Source: Miniphocaeibacter sp964345925 (GTDB taxonomy: Bacteria; Bacillota; Clostridia; Tissierellales; Peptoniphilaceae). From it: 64,000 nucleotides of DNA. Both the position numbers and the translations under genes were made by a program. Where the stretch lies: positions 96,152 through 160,151 of the forward strand of contig CAYFSP010000001.1 in assembly GCA_964345925.1 (NCBI GenBank). The letters run 5' to 3'. This document shows, piece by piece, positions 17,395 through 26,985 of this stretch. Each line of letters opens with the position of its first letter. The stretch's first letter is position 1. The notes under the pieces were generated by a model, which saw nothing but the letters and a program-made list of their open reading frames with translations, did not search any database and had not been told where the DNA came from.

Positions 17395-18384
17395 ATGTCA
17401 GAGAGAAAAAGTTTTAATTTAGCAGTAGTTGGTGCAACAGGAATGGTAGGAAGAACTATATTACAAGTTTTAAAGGATAGAAACTTCCCATTGGAGAATC
17501 TATATTTATTTTCTTCTAAGAAGTCAGCAGGTCAAAACGTTGAGTTTAATGGTAAAGATTATAAAGTTGAAGAATTAACAAAAGAGTCCTTTGACAAAGA
17601 TATAGATGTAGCATTGTTTTCAGCTGGAGGTACAATTTCAGAAAAATTTGCACCAATTGCAGCAAGTAAAGGGGTAGTAGTAATCGACAATAGTTCATTC
17701 TGGAGAATGAATGATGATATTCCTCTAATAGTGCCTGAAGTAAACGGTGAAGATGCTTTTAAAAACAATGGTATAATAGCTAATCCAAACTGTTCAACTA
17801 TACAATCAGTTGTCCCACTTAGACCTTTACATGATAATTTTAAAATTAAGAGAGTAATTTATAATACTTATCAAGCTGTTTCTGGATCAGGAGTTAAAGG
17901 TGTTGCAGATTTAGAAAATGATACTTGTGAAAATTATCCATATTCAATAGCTAGGAACTGTTTACCGCATATAGATGATTTTCTAGAAAATGGTTATACA
18001 AAAGAAGAGATGAAGATGATAGAGGAAACACAGAAGATCTTAAATGATGATACTATTCAAGTAACTGCAACAACAGTAAGAGTTCCAATAAAAAATTCTC
18101 ATGCAGTAAGTATAAATATTGAATTTGAAAAACCATTTGAAGTTTCTCAAATATTTGAACTACTACAAAATGCTGATGGTGTTGTTGTACAAGATGATTT
18201 GGATAATTTAATATATCCTTTGGAAGAAACATCAGATGGAAAAGATGAGGTTTTCATAGGTAGAATTAGAAGGGATTTCAGTGTTGAAAATGGAATCAAT
18301 TTATGGTGTGTAGCAGATAATATAAGAAAAGGTGCTGCAACTAACACAGTTCAAATAGCTGAACTTATAGTATCGAGATTATAG
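17395..18384 (+). CDS. asd: Aspartate-semialdehyde dehydrogenase
   Basis: NADPH-dependent reduction of aspartyl phosphate to aspartate semialdehyde. The dinucleotide motif is 'VVGATGMVGRTILQVL', the catalytic cysteine is Cys133 in 'IANPNCSTIQ', and 'YQAVSGSGVKG' follows. The start at ATG 17395 has GGAGGG seven bases upstream. It is 329 residues, the usual length for the Gram-positive type. It sits between lysC and dapA in the lysine operon. Confidence 0.96.
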   Translation: MSERKSFNLAVVGATGMVGRTILQVLKDRNFPLENLYLFSSKKSAGQNVEFNGKDYKVEELTKESFDKDIDVALFSAGGTISEKFAPIAASKGVVVIDNSSFWRMNDDIPLIVPEVNGEDAFKNNGIIANPNCSTIQSVVPLRPLHDNFKIKRVIYNTYQAVSGSGVKGVADLENDTCENYPYSIARNCLPHIDDFLENGYTKEEMKMIEETQKILNDDTIQVTATTVRVPIKNSHAVSINIEFEKPFEVSQIFELLQNADGVVVQDDLDNLIYPLEETSDGKDEVFIGRIRRDFSVENGINLWCVADNIRKGAATNTVQIAELIVSRL

Positions 18385-18393
18385 GAGGTAGAC

Positions 18394-19275
18394 ATGGCGA
18401 TTTATAAAGGGTCAGGCGTAGCGATTGTAACGCCTTTTAAAGATAATGGGGATATAGATTTTGATAAATTAGAAGAATTATTGGAATTTCATGTAGAGAA
18501 TGGAACAGATGCGATTATTATTACAGGAACAACTGGAGAAGCATCCACAATGACAGATGAAGAACATCTATCAACAATTAAATTTGCAGTGGATATTATA
18601 AATAAGAGAATTCCAGTAATTGCAGGTACAGGTAGTAATGATACAAGACATGGAATAAACTTAAGTATTGAAGCTGAAAAATGTGGAGTAGATGGTCTCC
18701 TACAAGTAACTCCATACTATAATAAAACGTCTCAAAAGGGATTAGAGGAACATTTTTTAGCAATTGCTGACTCTGTTAATATTCCTATAATACTATATGA
18801 TGTTCCAGGAAGAACCGCTATGACAATAGCTCCTGATACATTGGAAAGACTTTCTAAACATAAAAATATTGTAGGTTTAAAAGATGCTACAGGAGACTTA
18901 GGCTATACAGTAGAAGTAATGAGAAGATGTGGTAAAGATTTTGCTGTATATTCTGGAAATGATGATGTAGTTGTACCATTATTGTCAGTAGGTGGAATAG
19001 GTGTAATTTCTGTATCTGCAAATATCATTCCAAAAGAAACAAGTGAAATGGTTCATTTGTATTTAGATGGAAAGACTAAAGAGGCTGCAGAATTACAAAT
19101 AAAATATAAGAGATTTATAGATTCTTTATTTGCTGAAGCAAACCCAATACCGGTTAAAGCAGCTATGAATTTAATGGGAATGAATGTAGGTGGCTTAAGA
19201 CTTCCATTATATGAGGCAAGTGATAAGACTAAAGAGTTGCTAACAGAGACTATGAAAGAAGTAGGAATTTTATAG
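18394..19275 (+). CDS. dapA: 4-hydroxy-tetrahydrodipicolinate synthase
   Basis: Condenses pyruvate with aspartate semialdehyde, the first committed lysine step. This 293-residue TIM-barrel enzyme has the Schiff-base lysine Lys163 in 'VGLKDATGD', Tyr135 in 'ILYDVPGRT' and the 'TGTTGE' motif at residues 44-49. AGGAGG lies before the ATG. No anomalies. Confidence 0.97.
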   Translation: MAIYKGSGVAIVTPFKDNGDIDFDKLEELLEFHVENGTDAIIITGTTGEASTMTDEEHLSTIKFAVDIINKRIPVIAGTGSNDTRHGINLSIEAEKCGVDGLLQVTPYYNKTSQKGLEEHFLAIADSVNIPIILYDVPGRTAMTIAPDTLERLSKHKNIVGLKDATGDLGYTVEVMRRCGKDFAVYSGNDDVVVPLLSVGGIGVISVSANIIPKETSEMVHLYLDGKTKEAAELQIKYKRFIDSLFAEANPIPVKAAMNLMGMNVGGLRLPLYEASDKTKELLTETMKEVGIL

Positions 19276-19282
19276 GTGTAAT

Positions 19283-20032
19283 ATGAATATACTATTAGTT
19301 GGTGCTACAGGAAGTATGGGAAAGACTGTTACAGAAATATGTAAAAACTCTAAAGATTTTAATATTGTAGCAGGTGTAGGAAAAGATACAGATGAAATAT
19401 TTTCATATCCAATATATGAGGATTTTTCTTTTATAAAGGAAAATATAGATGTTGTTTTAGATTTTTCAAATCACAATTTAATATCCAATATTTTAGAATA
19501 TTGTAAGGCTGAGGAAAAGCCTTTAGTAATATCTACAACAGGTTATTCCGATGAACAAATTGACGAGATAAAAGAAGTTGCAAATGAAATACCTATTCTT
19601 TTTTCTGGAAATATGAGCTTGGGAATTAATATTTTACTAAATGTAGTTAAAAATCTTTCAGAAGGTTTAGAGGGGTTTGATATAGAAATTATGGAAAAAC
19701 ATCATAATTTGAAGAAAGACTCTCCTAGTGGAACGGCTACGATGCTATTTGATTCTGTCAATGAAGGAAGAAATAATGAACTATATGTAAAATATGGTAG
19801 AGAAGGTAATAATCTGTCTAGAGATGAAAAAGAAGTGGGGATGCACTCTATTAGAGGTGGAACCATAGTTGGGGAGCATACAGTGATGTTTTCAGGCCTT
19901 GATGAAGTAATAGAAATAACACATAAGGCTAATTCTAAAAAAATATTTGCAACAGGGTCCTTAAAAGCGTGTAAATTTATTATCACTAAGAAAAAAGGAT
20001 TGTTTAGTATGGGAGATATATTTAATTTTTAA
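19283..20032 (+). CDS. dapB: 4-hydroxy-tetrahydrodipicolinate reductase
   Basis: Reduces the DapA product to tetrahydrodipicolinate with NAD(P)H. It has the nucleotide motif 'LVGATGSMGKTV' at the N terminus and the substrate-binding signature 'EKHHNLKKDSPSGTA'. The 249-residue length is slightly short but complete. It is followed eleven bases later by ddh. Confidence 0.95.
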   Translation: MNILLVGATGSMGKTVTEICKNSKDFNIVAGVGKDTDEIFSYPIYEDFSFIKENIDVVLDFSNHNLISNILEYCKAEEKPLVISTTGYSDEQIDEIKEVANEIPILFSGNMSLGINILLNVVKNLSEGLEGFDIEIMEKHHNLKKDSPSGTATMLFDSVNEGRNNELYVKYGREGNNLSRDEKEVGMHSIRGGTIVGEHTVMFSGLDEVIEITHKANSKKIFATGSLKACKFIITKKKGLFSMGDIFNF

Positions 20033-20042
20033 TGGAGATTTT

Positions 20043-21017
20043 ATGGAAATAATAAAAATAGGAATAGTAGGTTATGGAAATTTAGGTAAAGGTGTAGAAA
20101 AGGCTATAGAATTGAACAATGATATGGAATTGGTTGGAATTTTTACAAGAAGGAATAAATCTTTAGTAAAGAGTGACTCACCAGTATACAATATTTCAGA
20201 ATTGGATGATTTTATAGATAAGATTGATATTTGTATACTATGTGGTGGTTCTGCAACGGATTTGATAAATCAAGGACCTGAAATAGCTAAAAAATTTAAT
20301 ACAGTTGACAGTTTTGACACCCATGCTAAAATACCAGATTACTTTGCTGAGATGGATAAAGCTTCAAAAGATGGTGGTAATTTATCATTGATTTCCACTG
20401 GATGGGATCCTGGATTATTTTCGATTAACAGATTGTTATCTCAAGCTATTTTGCCAAAAGGTGAGACTTATACATTTTGGGGTAAGGGAGTTAGTCAAGG
20501 CCATAGTGATGCAATTAGGCATATTGATGGTGTAAAAAAGGCTGTTCAATATACAATACCTGTAGAAGAAGTTATCAATAGGATTAAAAATGGTGAAAAT
20601 CTAAAATTAACCACTAGGGATAAACATATTCGAGACTGTTATGTTGTTGTAGAAGAAGATGCCAATAAATCTAGAATAGAGTCTGAAATAAAGAATATGC
20701 CAAATTATTTTGCAGATTATAATACATATGTTCATTTTATATCAGAAGAAGAACTAGATAATGAACATAGTGGTATGCCACATGGTGGAAGAGTAATACA
20801 TGTAGGCGAAACTTCCAACAATACTAATCAAGTTTATGAATTCAAGCTGGAATTAGAAAGCAATCCTGAATTTACATCTTCTGTGAATGTTGCATATGCA
20901 AGAGCAGTTTACAAGTTGGCAAAAGAGGGGAAAATAGGAGCAGTAACCGTATTTGATATACCCGTTTCATATTTATCTACTCTATCAAAAGAAGAACAGA
21001 GAAAATTATTATTATAA
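20043..21017 (+). CDS. ddh: meso-Diaminopimelate dehydrogenase
   Basis: Converts tetrahydrodipicolinate, ammonia and NADPH directly to meso-diaminopimelate, bypassing the acylated four-step route. The Rossmann motif is 'IGIVGYGNLGKGVEKAIE'; 'STGWDPGLFSINRL' and 'FWGKGVSQGHSDAIR' are characteristic of the family, and 'YVHFISEEEL' and the 'MPHGG' segment bind substrate. 324 residues, normal. With lysA in the same operon, no dapD/E/F genes are needed for lysine, which fits their absence here. It ends the operon, with a terminator at 21029-21055. Confidence 0.95.
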   Translation: MEIIKIGIVGYGNLGKGVEKAIELNNDMELVGIFTRRNKSLVKSDSPVYNISELDDFIDKIDICILCGGSATDLINQGPEIAKKFNTVDSFDTHAKIPDYFAEMDKASKDGGNLSLISTGWDPGLFSINRLLSQAILPKGETYTFWGKGVSQGHSDAIRHIDGVKKAVQYTIPVEEVINRIKNGENLKLTTRDKHIRDCYVVVEEDANKSRIESEIKNMPNYFADYNTYVHFISEEELDNEHSGMPHGGRVIHVGETSNNTNQVYEFKLELESNPEFTSSVNVAYARAVYKLAKEGKIGAVTVFDIPVSYLSTLSKEEQRKLLL

Positions 21018-21028
21018 TTAAAGTAGGA

Positions 21029-21055
21029 AAGAACCATTAAAATGGTTCTTTTTTT
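21029..21055 (+). terminator. Terminator of the lysine operon
   Basis: Arms AAGAACCATT (21029-21038) and AATGGTTCTT (21041-21050), followed by five more T. It lies directly after ddh. Confidence 0.9.
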
Positions 21056-21090
21056 ATAAAAAAAAGAAGTGGAATTAAATTTCCACTTCT
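21056..21090 (-). terminator. Terminator of ppdK (minus strand)
   Basis: Arms AGAAGTGGAA (21065-21074) and TTCCACTTCT (21081-21090). On the minus strand the hairpin is followed by the complement of the A run at 21056-21065, giving a T tract. It lies back to back with the lysine operon terminator. Confidence 0.88.
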
Positions 21091-21108
21091 AAACTTTATA
21101 AAATACTT

Positions 21109-23757
21109 CTATTTATCTTTATGTCCGGTATCAATATTATTTTTCTTAATATTTGCTTGTGCTAAAGTAAGTCTTGCAATAGGAACTCTATATGGTGAAC
21201 AAGATACATAATCAAGTCCTAACTTATAGCAGAATTCTATGGATGAAGGTTCTCCTCCATGCTCTCCACATATTCCTAAATGAAGATTTTTATTTGCTTT
21301 TTTACCTTTTTCTGTAGCGATTTCCATAAGCATACCAACACCTTTTTGATCTAATGCTTCAAAAGGACTCTTAGGATAAATCTTTTTATCTTCGTATTCG
21401 CTTAGGAATTTTCCAGCATCATCCCTAGAGAAACCAAATGCCATTTGTGTCATGTCATTTGTACCATAACTAAAGAAATCAGCTTCTTCAGCAATTTCGC
21501 CAGCTAATAGGGCAGCTCTAGGAACTTCAATCATAGTACCTATTTGATAATCTACTTTATCTTCAGCTTCTTCAAATACCATATTTATTTCATCAATTAC
21601 TTCGTCTTTAACATATTTTAATTCTTTAACATCTCCAACTAAAGGAATCATTATTTCAGGTACTATAGTTCTGCCTTCTTTTTTATGTCTTAATGCAGCT
21701 GAAATTATAGCACGAACTTGCATTCTATATATTTCTGGATATGTTACTGCTAGACGACATCCTCTATGACCTAACATAGGATTTATTTCATGTAGATCAT
21801 TTACAGTATCGTTGATTTCATCATAAGTTAAAGACATTTCCTTTGCTAATGCTTCAATATCCTTTTTAGATGTTGGCAAGAACTCATGTAGTGGTGGGTC
21901 TAACAACCTAATAGTAACAGGCCTATCTTCCATAACCTTGTAGATTTCATAAAAATCATTTTCTTGCATTGGTCTAATTTTATCTAGAGCATTTTTTCTT
22001 TGTTCAGTAGTTTTTGATAAAATCATTTCTCTAACTACTGGAATTCTGTCCTCATTGAAGAACATGTGCTCTGTTCTTGTTAAACCAATTCCTTCAGCTC
22101 CAAATAGCAATGCTTGTTTTGCATCTTTAGGGGAATCTGCATTGGTTCTAACGCTCATATCTCTAACTTCATCTACCCATGTCATAAATAATTCAAAATT
22201 ACCGGATAATTCAGGCTCTACTTTATTAATATTTCCTAAATAAATGGAACCATCATTTCCGTTTAAAGAAATAACATCGCCTTCATGTAGTATCAAATTA
22301 TTAGCTTTCATAGTTTTTTGTAATTCATCGACAACTACTTCACTAGCACCGGCTACACAGCATTTACCCATACCTCTAGCGACTACAGCGGCATGAGATG
22401 TCATACCACCTCTTGCAGTTAAAATACCTTCTGAAGAAACCATTCCCTCAATATCTTCTGGAGATGTTTCCTGTCTAACAAGTATTACTTTTTCACCTTT
22501 TTTATGTGCTTCTACAGCTTCCTCAGCATTAAAGTAAATCTTTCCTGATGCAGCTCCAGGAGAAGCAGCTAAACCCTTTGAAATTAAAGTAGCTTTATCT
22601 AACTGACTACTGTCAAAAGTAGGGTGTAGCAATTGGTTTAAACTATCAGGTTCAATTCTCATAATAGCTTCTTCTTTTGTGATTAAACCCTCGTTAACTA
22701 AATCTACAACAATATTTAATGCAGCTTGAGTAGTTCTTTTTCCGCTTCTAGTCTGTAGGATGAAAAGTTTTCCGTTTTCAATAGTAAACTCTAAATCCTG
22801 CATATCCTTATAATGATGTTCCAATTTTTTAGCCGTACTTAGAAATTCATCATAAATTTCAGGCATTTGTTCATGTAATGTTGAAATATGCTCTGGAGTA
22901 CGGATACCTGCTACAACATCTTCTCCTTGAGCGTTCATTAAATATTCACCAAATAACTTGTTTTCACCAGTTGCTGGGTTTCTTGAGAAAGCAACACCAG
23001 TACCTGATGTATCACCCATATTTCCAAATACCATAGATTGAATATTGACAGCTGTACCTAATGAACTATCAATATTATGTAATTTTCTATAAATATCGGC
23101 TCTAGGATTATTCCAAGATTTAAAAACAGCCTCTATAGAATATTTTAACTGATCATAAGGATCTTCTGGAAATTCTTCTCCGATTTCTTCTCTATATATA
23201 TCTTTATATATTTTTATTAATTTTATTAAATCTTCTGCAGTTAAATCTGAGTCTAATTCAATATTTTTTTCTTCTTTCATATTTTCTAAAGCTGTATCAA
23301 AATGAACTTTTGGTATTTCCATAGCAACATCAGAAAACATCTGTATAAATCTTCTGTAGGAGTCGTAAGCAAATCTTTCATTCTTTGTGGAATTTATTAA
23401 CCCAATAACGGATTTATCATTTAATCCTAAATTTAAGATTGTATCCATCATGCCAGGCATTGAAAAAACAGCACCACTACGAACGGAGAACAACAATGGA
23501 TTATTGGTATCAGAAAACTTTTTCCCCAATTTTTCCTCAGTTTGCTTTATATGATCTTTAACTTCGTCTATTAATTCATCCCATAATGATTCATTTTCAT
23601 CATAATAACGATTACAAGCTTCTGTAGTAATGGTAAATCCTGGTGGCACGGACAACCCTAAACAAGTCATCTCTGCAAGGTTGGCACCTTTTCCACCAAG
23701 CAAGCTTCTCATCTCTTTGTTACCTTCACTAAAATCATAAACATATTTTTTAGTCAT
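21109..23757 (-). CDS. ppdK: Pyruvate, phosphate dikinase
   Basis: Interconverts pyruvate, ATP and phosphate with PEP, AMP and pyrophosphate; in anaerobes it works in glycolysis or gluconeogenesis. The N-terminal ATP-grasp domain starts 'KYVYDFSEGNKEMRSLLGGK', the phosphohistidine domain has 'GGMTSHAAVVARGMGKCCVAG' with the regulatory Thr and catalytic His, and the C-terminal PEP domain ends with 'CGEHGGEPSSIEF'. I place the start at 23757 because AGGAGTG precedes that ATG by five bases; an ATG 21 bases upstream overlaps the regulator gene. 882 residues, normal. It is transcribed with its regulatory kinase/phosphorylase gene. Confidence 0.97.
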   Translation of the reverse strand: MTKKYVYDFSEGNKEMRSLLGGKGANLAEMTCLGLSVPPGFTITTEACNRYYDENESLWDELIDEVKDHIKQTEEKLGKKFSDTNNPLLFSVRSGAVFSMPGMMDTILNLGLNDKSVIGLINSTKNERFAYDSYRRFIQMFSDVAMEIPKVHFDTALENMKEEKNIELDSDLTAEDLIKLIKIYKDIYREEIGEEFPEDPYDQLKYSIEAVFKSWNNPRADIYRKLHNIDSSLGTAVNIQSMVFGNMGDTSGTGVAFSRNPATGENKLFGEYLMNAQGEDVVAGIRTPEHISTLHEQMPEIYDEFLSTAKKLEHHYKDMQDLEFTIENGKLFILQTRSGKRTTQAALNIVVDLVNEGLITKEEAIMRIEPDSLNQLLHPTFDSSQLDKATLISKGLAASPGAASGKIYFNAEEAVEAHKKGEKVILVRQETSPEDIEGMVSSEGILTARGGMTSHAAVVARGMGKCCVAGASEVVVDELQKTMKANNLILHEGDVISLNGNDGSIYLGNINKVEPELSGNFELFMTWVDEVRDMSVRTNADSPKDAKQALLFGAEGIGLTRTEHMFFNEDRIPVVREMILSKTTEQRKNALDKIRPMQENDFYEIYKVMEDRPVTIRLLDPPLHEFLPTSKKDIEALAKEMSLTYDEINDTVNDLHEINPMLGHRGCRLAVTYPEIYRMQVRAIISAALRHKKEGRTIVPEIMIPLVGDVKELKYVKDEVIDEINMVFEEAEDKVDYQIGTMIEVPRAALLAGEIAEEADFFSYGTNDMTQMAFGFSRDDAGKFLSEYEDKKIYPKSPFEALDQKGVGMLMEIATEKGKKANKNLHLGICGEHGGEPSSIEFCYKLGLDYVSCSPYRVPIARLTLAQANIKKNNIDTGHKDK

Positions 23758-23767
23758 TTTTTCACTC

Positions 23768-24580
23768 CTATACTTCATTATTTATTTTTTTTAGATGTCT
23801 TATAATAATATCTGCAGTTTCTTCAATAGCTCTTTCAGATACATCTATTATAGGACATCCTATTCTCTTTATAATAGAATGGGCATGTTCTAATTCTAAT
23901 AATATCCTATCAATAGTTGAATAGGAAGAGTTAGATGGTAAGCCTAAGGCTTGTAATCTTGACTTTCTTATTAAATTTAATTTTTCAGGTGAATTAGTTA
24001 ATCCTATTATTTTTTTTGCAGGAACCTGGAATATTTCTTTAGGGACTGGCGTTTCAGGAACTAAAGGAATATTTGCAACTCTATAATTTTTATTTGCTAA
24101 GTACATGGATAGGGGTGTTTTAGAAGTTCTAGATACACCTAAAATAGTAATATCTGCTTTTAATACACCTCTAGGGTCTTTGCCATCATCATATCTAACA
24201 GCGAAATCGATTGCATCTACACGCTTGAAATACTGAGCATCAAGACTTCTTAAAGCACCAGGTTTTGTTTTTGGTTCCTGATCTGTAATTCTTTCTAAAG
24301 CAATAATTGCAGGAGTAAGTACATCAACTCCTGTGATACCTTTTAAATCACAGTTCTTCTTCATTGCTTCTATTAAGTTTTCATCGACTAAAGAATAGAA
24401 AACTAATGTACTTTCAGGTTCAGAAATTTTTTCGAAAATATTATTTAAAGAAATGATATCTCTAACATGGGAAAACCTATTCATAGATTTTTCAGCAACA
24501 TCAAACTGAGCTATAGCTGCATGAACTATCTGTTCACAAGTTTCTCCAGTTGAATCGGATACAACTACGAATTTAATCAT
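23768..24580 (-). CDS. PPDK regulatory protein (DUF299 kinase/pyrophosphorylase)
   Basis: Bifunctional regulator that inactivates PPDK by ADP-dependent phosphorylation of the Thr next to the catalytic His and reactivates it by phosphorolysis. This 270-residue DUF299 protein has 'FVVVSDSTGETCEQIVHAAI' at the N terminus and the P-loop-like 'LGVSRTSKTPLSMYLANKNY'. It lies directly upstream of ppdK on the same strand, eleven bases apart, which supports PPDK rather than PEP synthase as partner. Confidence 0.94.
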   Translation of the reverse strand: MIKFVVVSDSTGETCEQIVHAAIAQFDVAEKSMNRFSHVRDIISLNNIFEKISEPESTLVFYSLVDENLIEAMKKNCDLKGITGVDVLTPAIIALERITDQEPKTKPGALRSLDAQYFKRVDAIDFAVRYDDGKDPRGVLKADITILGVSRTSKTPLSMYLANKNYRVANIPLVPETPVPKEIFQVPAKKIIGLTNSPEKLNLIRKSRLQALGLPSNSSYSTIDRILLELEHAHSIIKRIGCPIIDVSERAIEETADIIIRHLKKINNEV

Positions 24581-24660
24581 AAATATTACCTCTACTTTGT
24601 TTGGTTATAATACCATTATACATTATTTTAACAAATAAATTAACTATAAGGACTAAAATA

Positions 24661-24698
24661 AAAAAATTTATTATAAGAAAATTCTTATAATAAATTTA
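24661..24698 (-). terminator. Terminator overlapping the 3' end of asnA
   Basis: Long AT-rich hairpin with arms AAATTTATTATAAGAA and TTCTTATAATAAATTT around 24664-24698, followed on the minus strand by a T tract. The asnA stop codon (24685-24687) lies inside the hairpin. Confidence 0.75.
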
Positions 24699-25698
24699 TA
24701 TTATATTTTATACACTCATCAATCATTTCAGATGGCCATGTACTAGCTTGAACTTCTCCAATATGAGCTTTTTGCAAAAACAGCATACAAAGTCTTGATT
24801 GACCTATACCTCCACCAATAGCTTGAGGATAATTGTTCTCTATTAAGTTTTTATGGAAGTTTAAATTTACACGATCTAAATTATTGGAAGCTTCTAATTG
24901 TTCTAATAATACACTGCTGTTAACTCTAATTCCCATTGATGATAATTCTAAAGCATCGTTTAAAATAGGATTCCACACTATAATATCTCCATTTAAGTTC
25001 CAATCATCATAGTCAGGAGATCGTGTATCATGAGGTTTTCCAGATTTTAATTTTTTTCCTATCTTCATTAAAAACATGGATCCATAGTTTTTACAATATT
25101 CTTTTTCCCTGTCCTCTGGACTTAAATTAGGATATTTATTCTCTAATTCCTGACTGGTTATTATGCTTATCGTATCTTTTAAAACAGGGTTATATTTTGG
25201 ATAATGTTCTTTTAACATTTTCTGTGTATCTAACAATATTTGATAAATGGATTTAACGGTTTCAATTAAAAATATTTCAGTTCTATCATTTTCGTTTATA
25301 GATTTTTCCCAGTCCCACTGGTCAACATAGTATGAATGGGTATTATCACAGTATTCAGCTGCTCTAATGGCATTCATATCGGTATATATACCGCTTCCAG
25401 CAGGGATCTTATATTCTTTTAGGGCATTTCTCTTCCATTTTGCTAAAGAATGTACAATTTCTAATTGTGTTATTCTATTTTTATATTCAACATTAAAACT
25501 AACTGGTTTTTCTACACCGGATAAATTGTCATTTAATCCTAGATTGGATTCAACAAAAAGGGGAGCAGAAACTCTAGTTAAATTTAAAGTTTTTGATAGA
25601 TTCAATTCAAAATAATCCTTTATTAATTTTATTGCTTTTTGTGTTTCTAATAAATTCAAATCAGATTTATAATCTTTTGGAATTACAAGGTTTGACAT
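24685..25698 (-). CDS. asnA: Aspartate-ammonia ligase (AsnA type)
   Basis: ATP-dependent, ammonia-using asparagine synthetase related to class II aminoacyl-tRNA synthetases. It begins 'MSNLVIPKDYKSDLNLLETQ' and has 'LTRVSAPLFVESNLGLND' and 'EIVHSLAKWKR' in the N-terminal half. The C terminus has 'AIGGGIGQSRLCMLFLQKAHIGEVQASTW', the motif 3-like segment. 337 residues, standard. AGGAGG lies four to nine bases before the ATG. A strong promoter lies upstream at 25725-25753. Confidence 0.96.
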   Translation of the reverse strand: MSNLVIPKDYKSDLNLLETQKAIKLIKDYFELNLSKTLNLTRVSAPLFVESNLGLNDNLSGVEKPVSFNVEYKNRITQLEIVHSLAKWKRNALKEYKIPAGSGIYTDMNAIRAAEYCDNTHSYYVDQWDWEKSINENDRTEIFLIETVKSIYQILLDTQKMLKEHYPKYNPVLKDTISIITSQELENKYPNLSPEDREKEYCKNYGSMFLMKIGKKLKSGKPHDTRSPDYDDWNLNGDIIVWNPILNDALELSSMGIRVNSSVLLEQLEASNNLDRVNLNFHKNLIENNYPQAIGGGIGQSRLCMLFLQKAHIGEVQASTWPSEMIDECIKYNINLL

Positions 25699-25724
25699 TT
25701 ATTACCTCCTAAAATAATACTATA

Positions 25725-25753
25725 ATTATACTTTATGTTGAAAAATCGGTCAA
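25725..25753 (-). promoter_or_regulatory. asnA promoter
   Basis: On the minus strand, TTGACC (25748-25753), a 17-base spacer and TATAAT (25725-25730) form a near-consensus sigma-70 promoter about 27 bases ahead of the asnA start. Confidence 0.8.
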
Positions 25754-25819
25754 TTATACTTAGTCAGTTGATAATATGTTATACTGAACTTGTAAAAGAC
25801 TACAGTAGAGGTGATAAAA

Positions 25820-26713
25820 TTGGCAGTAAAACTAATAATAGATTCAGGAGCTGATACTCCTATTGAACTAGCTAGTAAGTATAATATAGATGTGTTACCA
25901 TTAACGGTAATTTCAAATGATATTGAATATAGAGATGGAATAGATATTAGTCCCAAAGAAATAACCGATAGAATGAAGGAAGGGGATGTATTTACAACTT
26001 CTCAAGTTAGCTTTGAACAATTCTATAATAAATTTAATGAAGAAGTGAAAAAAGGCAATGAGATTATATATATTTCCTTGTCAGGAGGCATATCGGGCTG
26101 CTATAATTCATCAGAAATGGCAAAAAAAGAAATACTTCAGGAAAATCCCGATGCTAAGATTTACTTATACAATAGTAAATGTGCTGCATTTGGCATAGGG
26201 TTAATAGCTATAAGAACCTCAAAACTTATAAATGAAGGATATGATGCAGAATATATTTTTGAAAAAGTAAAATTCATGGCAGATAATACGGAACATTTTT
26301 TCACTGTTGATGATATGAAGTATTTGTATAGAGGTGGAAGAGTAACTGCTGCTCAGAAGGTTTTAGGAGGGGTTTTAAATATTAAACCCATGTTGACAGT
26401 TAACAAGGAAGATGGGAAATTAATATCAATAGACAAAGCTAGAGGTTTAAACCAGGTATATAAAAAAATTATTTCTAGAATTAAAGACATTACAAAGAAT
26501 AATAATATTTTAAAAGAACAGACAATTTTTATTTGTCATTCTGATAGTTTGAAAAATGCAAATATTTTAAAGGATATGGTAGTTGAAGAATTGGGAATAA
26601 AAAATATTATCGTTGTAGAAATTGGATCTACAATAGGAGCTCATACAGGCCCTGGGTGTATTGGTATCTTTGTAAGCAGAGAAGAGATTGGTGATGGTTT
26701 AGATATTATATAA
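25820..26713 (+). CDS. DegV family fatty-acid-binding protein
   Basis: DegV/FakB-type protein that presents a fatty acid to the FakA kinase or stores it; the exact lipid is unknown. It has the family start 'KLIIDSGADTPIELA', the motif 'TSQVSFEQFYNKF', 'ISLSGGISGCYNSSEMA', and the C-terminal 'STIGAHTGPGCIGIF'. The start is TTG 25820, five bases after AGAGGTGA; the GTG at 25811 lies in that site. An extended -10 promoter (TGTTATACT at 25777-25785) precedes it. 297 residues. A second DegV gene lies at 31363. Confidence 0.92.
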   Translation: MAVKLIIDSGADTPIELASKYNIDVLPLTVISNDIEYRDGIDISPKEITDRMKEGDVFTTSQVSFEQFYNKFNEEVKKGNEIIYISLSGGISGCYNSSEMAKKEILQENPDAKIYLYNSKCAAFGIGLIAIRTSKLINEGYDAEYIFEKVKFMADNTEHFFTVDDMKYLYRGGRVTAAQKVLGGVLNIKPMLTVNKEDGKLISIDKARGLNQVYKKIISRIKDITKNNNILKEQTIFICHSDSLKNANILKDMVVEELGIKNIIVVEIGSTIGAHTGPGCIGIFVSREEIGDGLDII

Positions 26714-26755
26714 ATAGTAAAAGTCTATTTGGTTTCAAATAGACTTTTACTATTT
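26712..26755. terminator. Perfect 19-base bidirectional hairpin between degV and the GIY-YIG gene
   Basis: Arms at 26712-26730 and 26737-26755 are exact inverted repeats (AAATAGTAAAAGTCTATTT and its complement) around the six-base loop GGTTTC. It serves the plus-strand degV gene and, read from the other side, encodes the last eight codons and the stop of the minus-strand gene. Confidence 0.85.
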
Positions 26756-26985
26756 ATTAGTTTCAATTTTTTCTCGCGATTTAATTTCTTTATCTCTCTT
26801 TCTCTTTTTAAAGCTTCTTCTTTACTATTTAAATTCTCGTAATAGATTAGTTCTACAGGAATACGTCCCCTTGTATACTTTGCACCTTTACCGCTATTGT
26901 GAGTGGCTATACGCTTCTCTAAGTCATTTGTCCAGCCGGTGTACAGGGTGTTGTCATTACATTTTAATATATATACATAATTCAT
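26725..26985 (-). CDS. GIY-YIG domain protein (YazA/YhbQ type)
   Basis: An 86-residue single-domain GIY-YIG protein of the UPF0213 family: 'YVYILKCNDNTLYTGWTND' at the N terminus, then 'RIATHNSGKGAKYTRGRIPV' and a Lys/Arg-rich C terminus. The family has a nuclease fold; its cellular role is poorly known. It overlaps recX by four bases on the same strand, so both are likely co-translated. Its final codons are part of the hairpin at 26712-26755. Confidence 0.92.
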   Translation of the reverse strand: MNYVYILKCNDNTLYTGWTNDLEKRIATHNSGKGAKYTRGRIPVELIYYENLNSKEEALKREREIKKLNREKKLKLINSKSLFETK

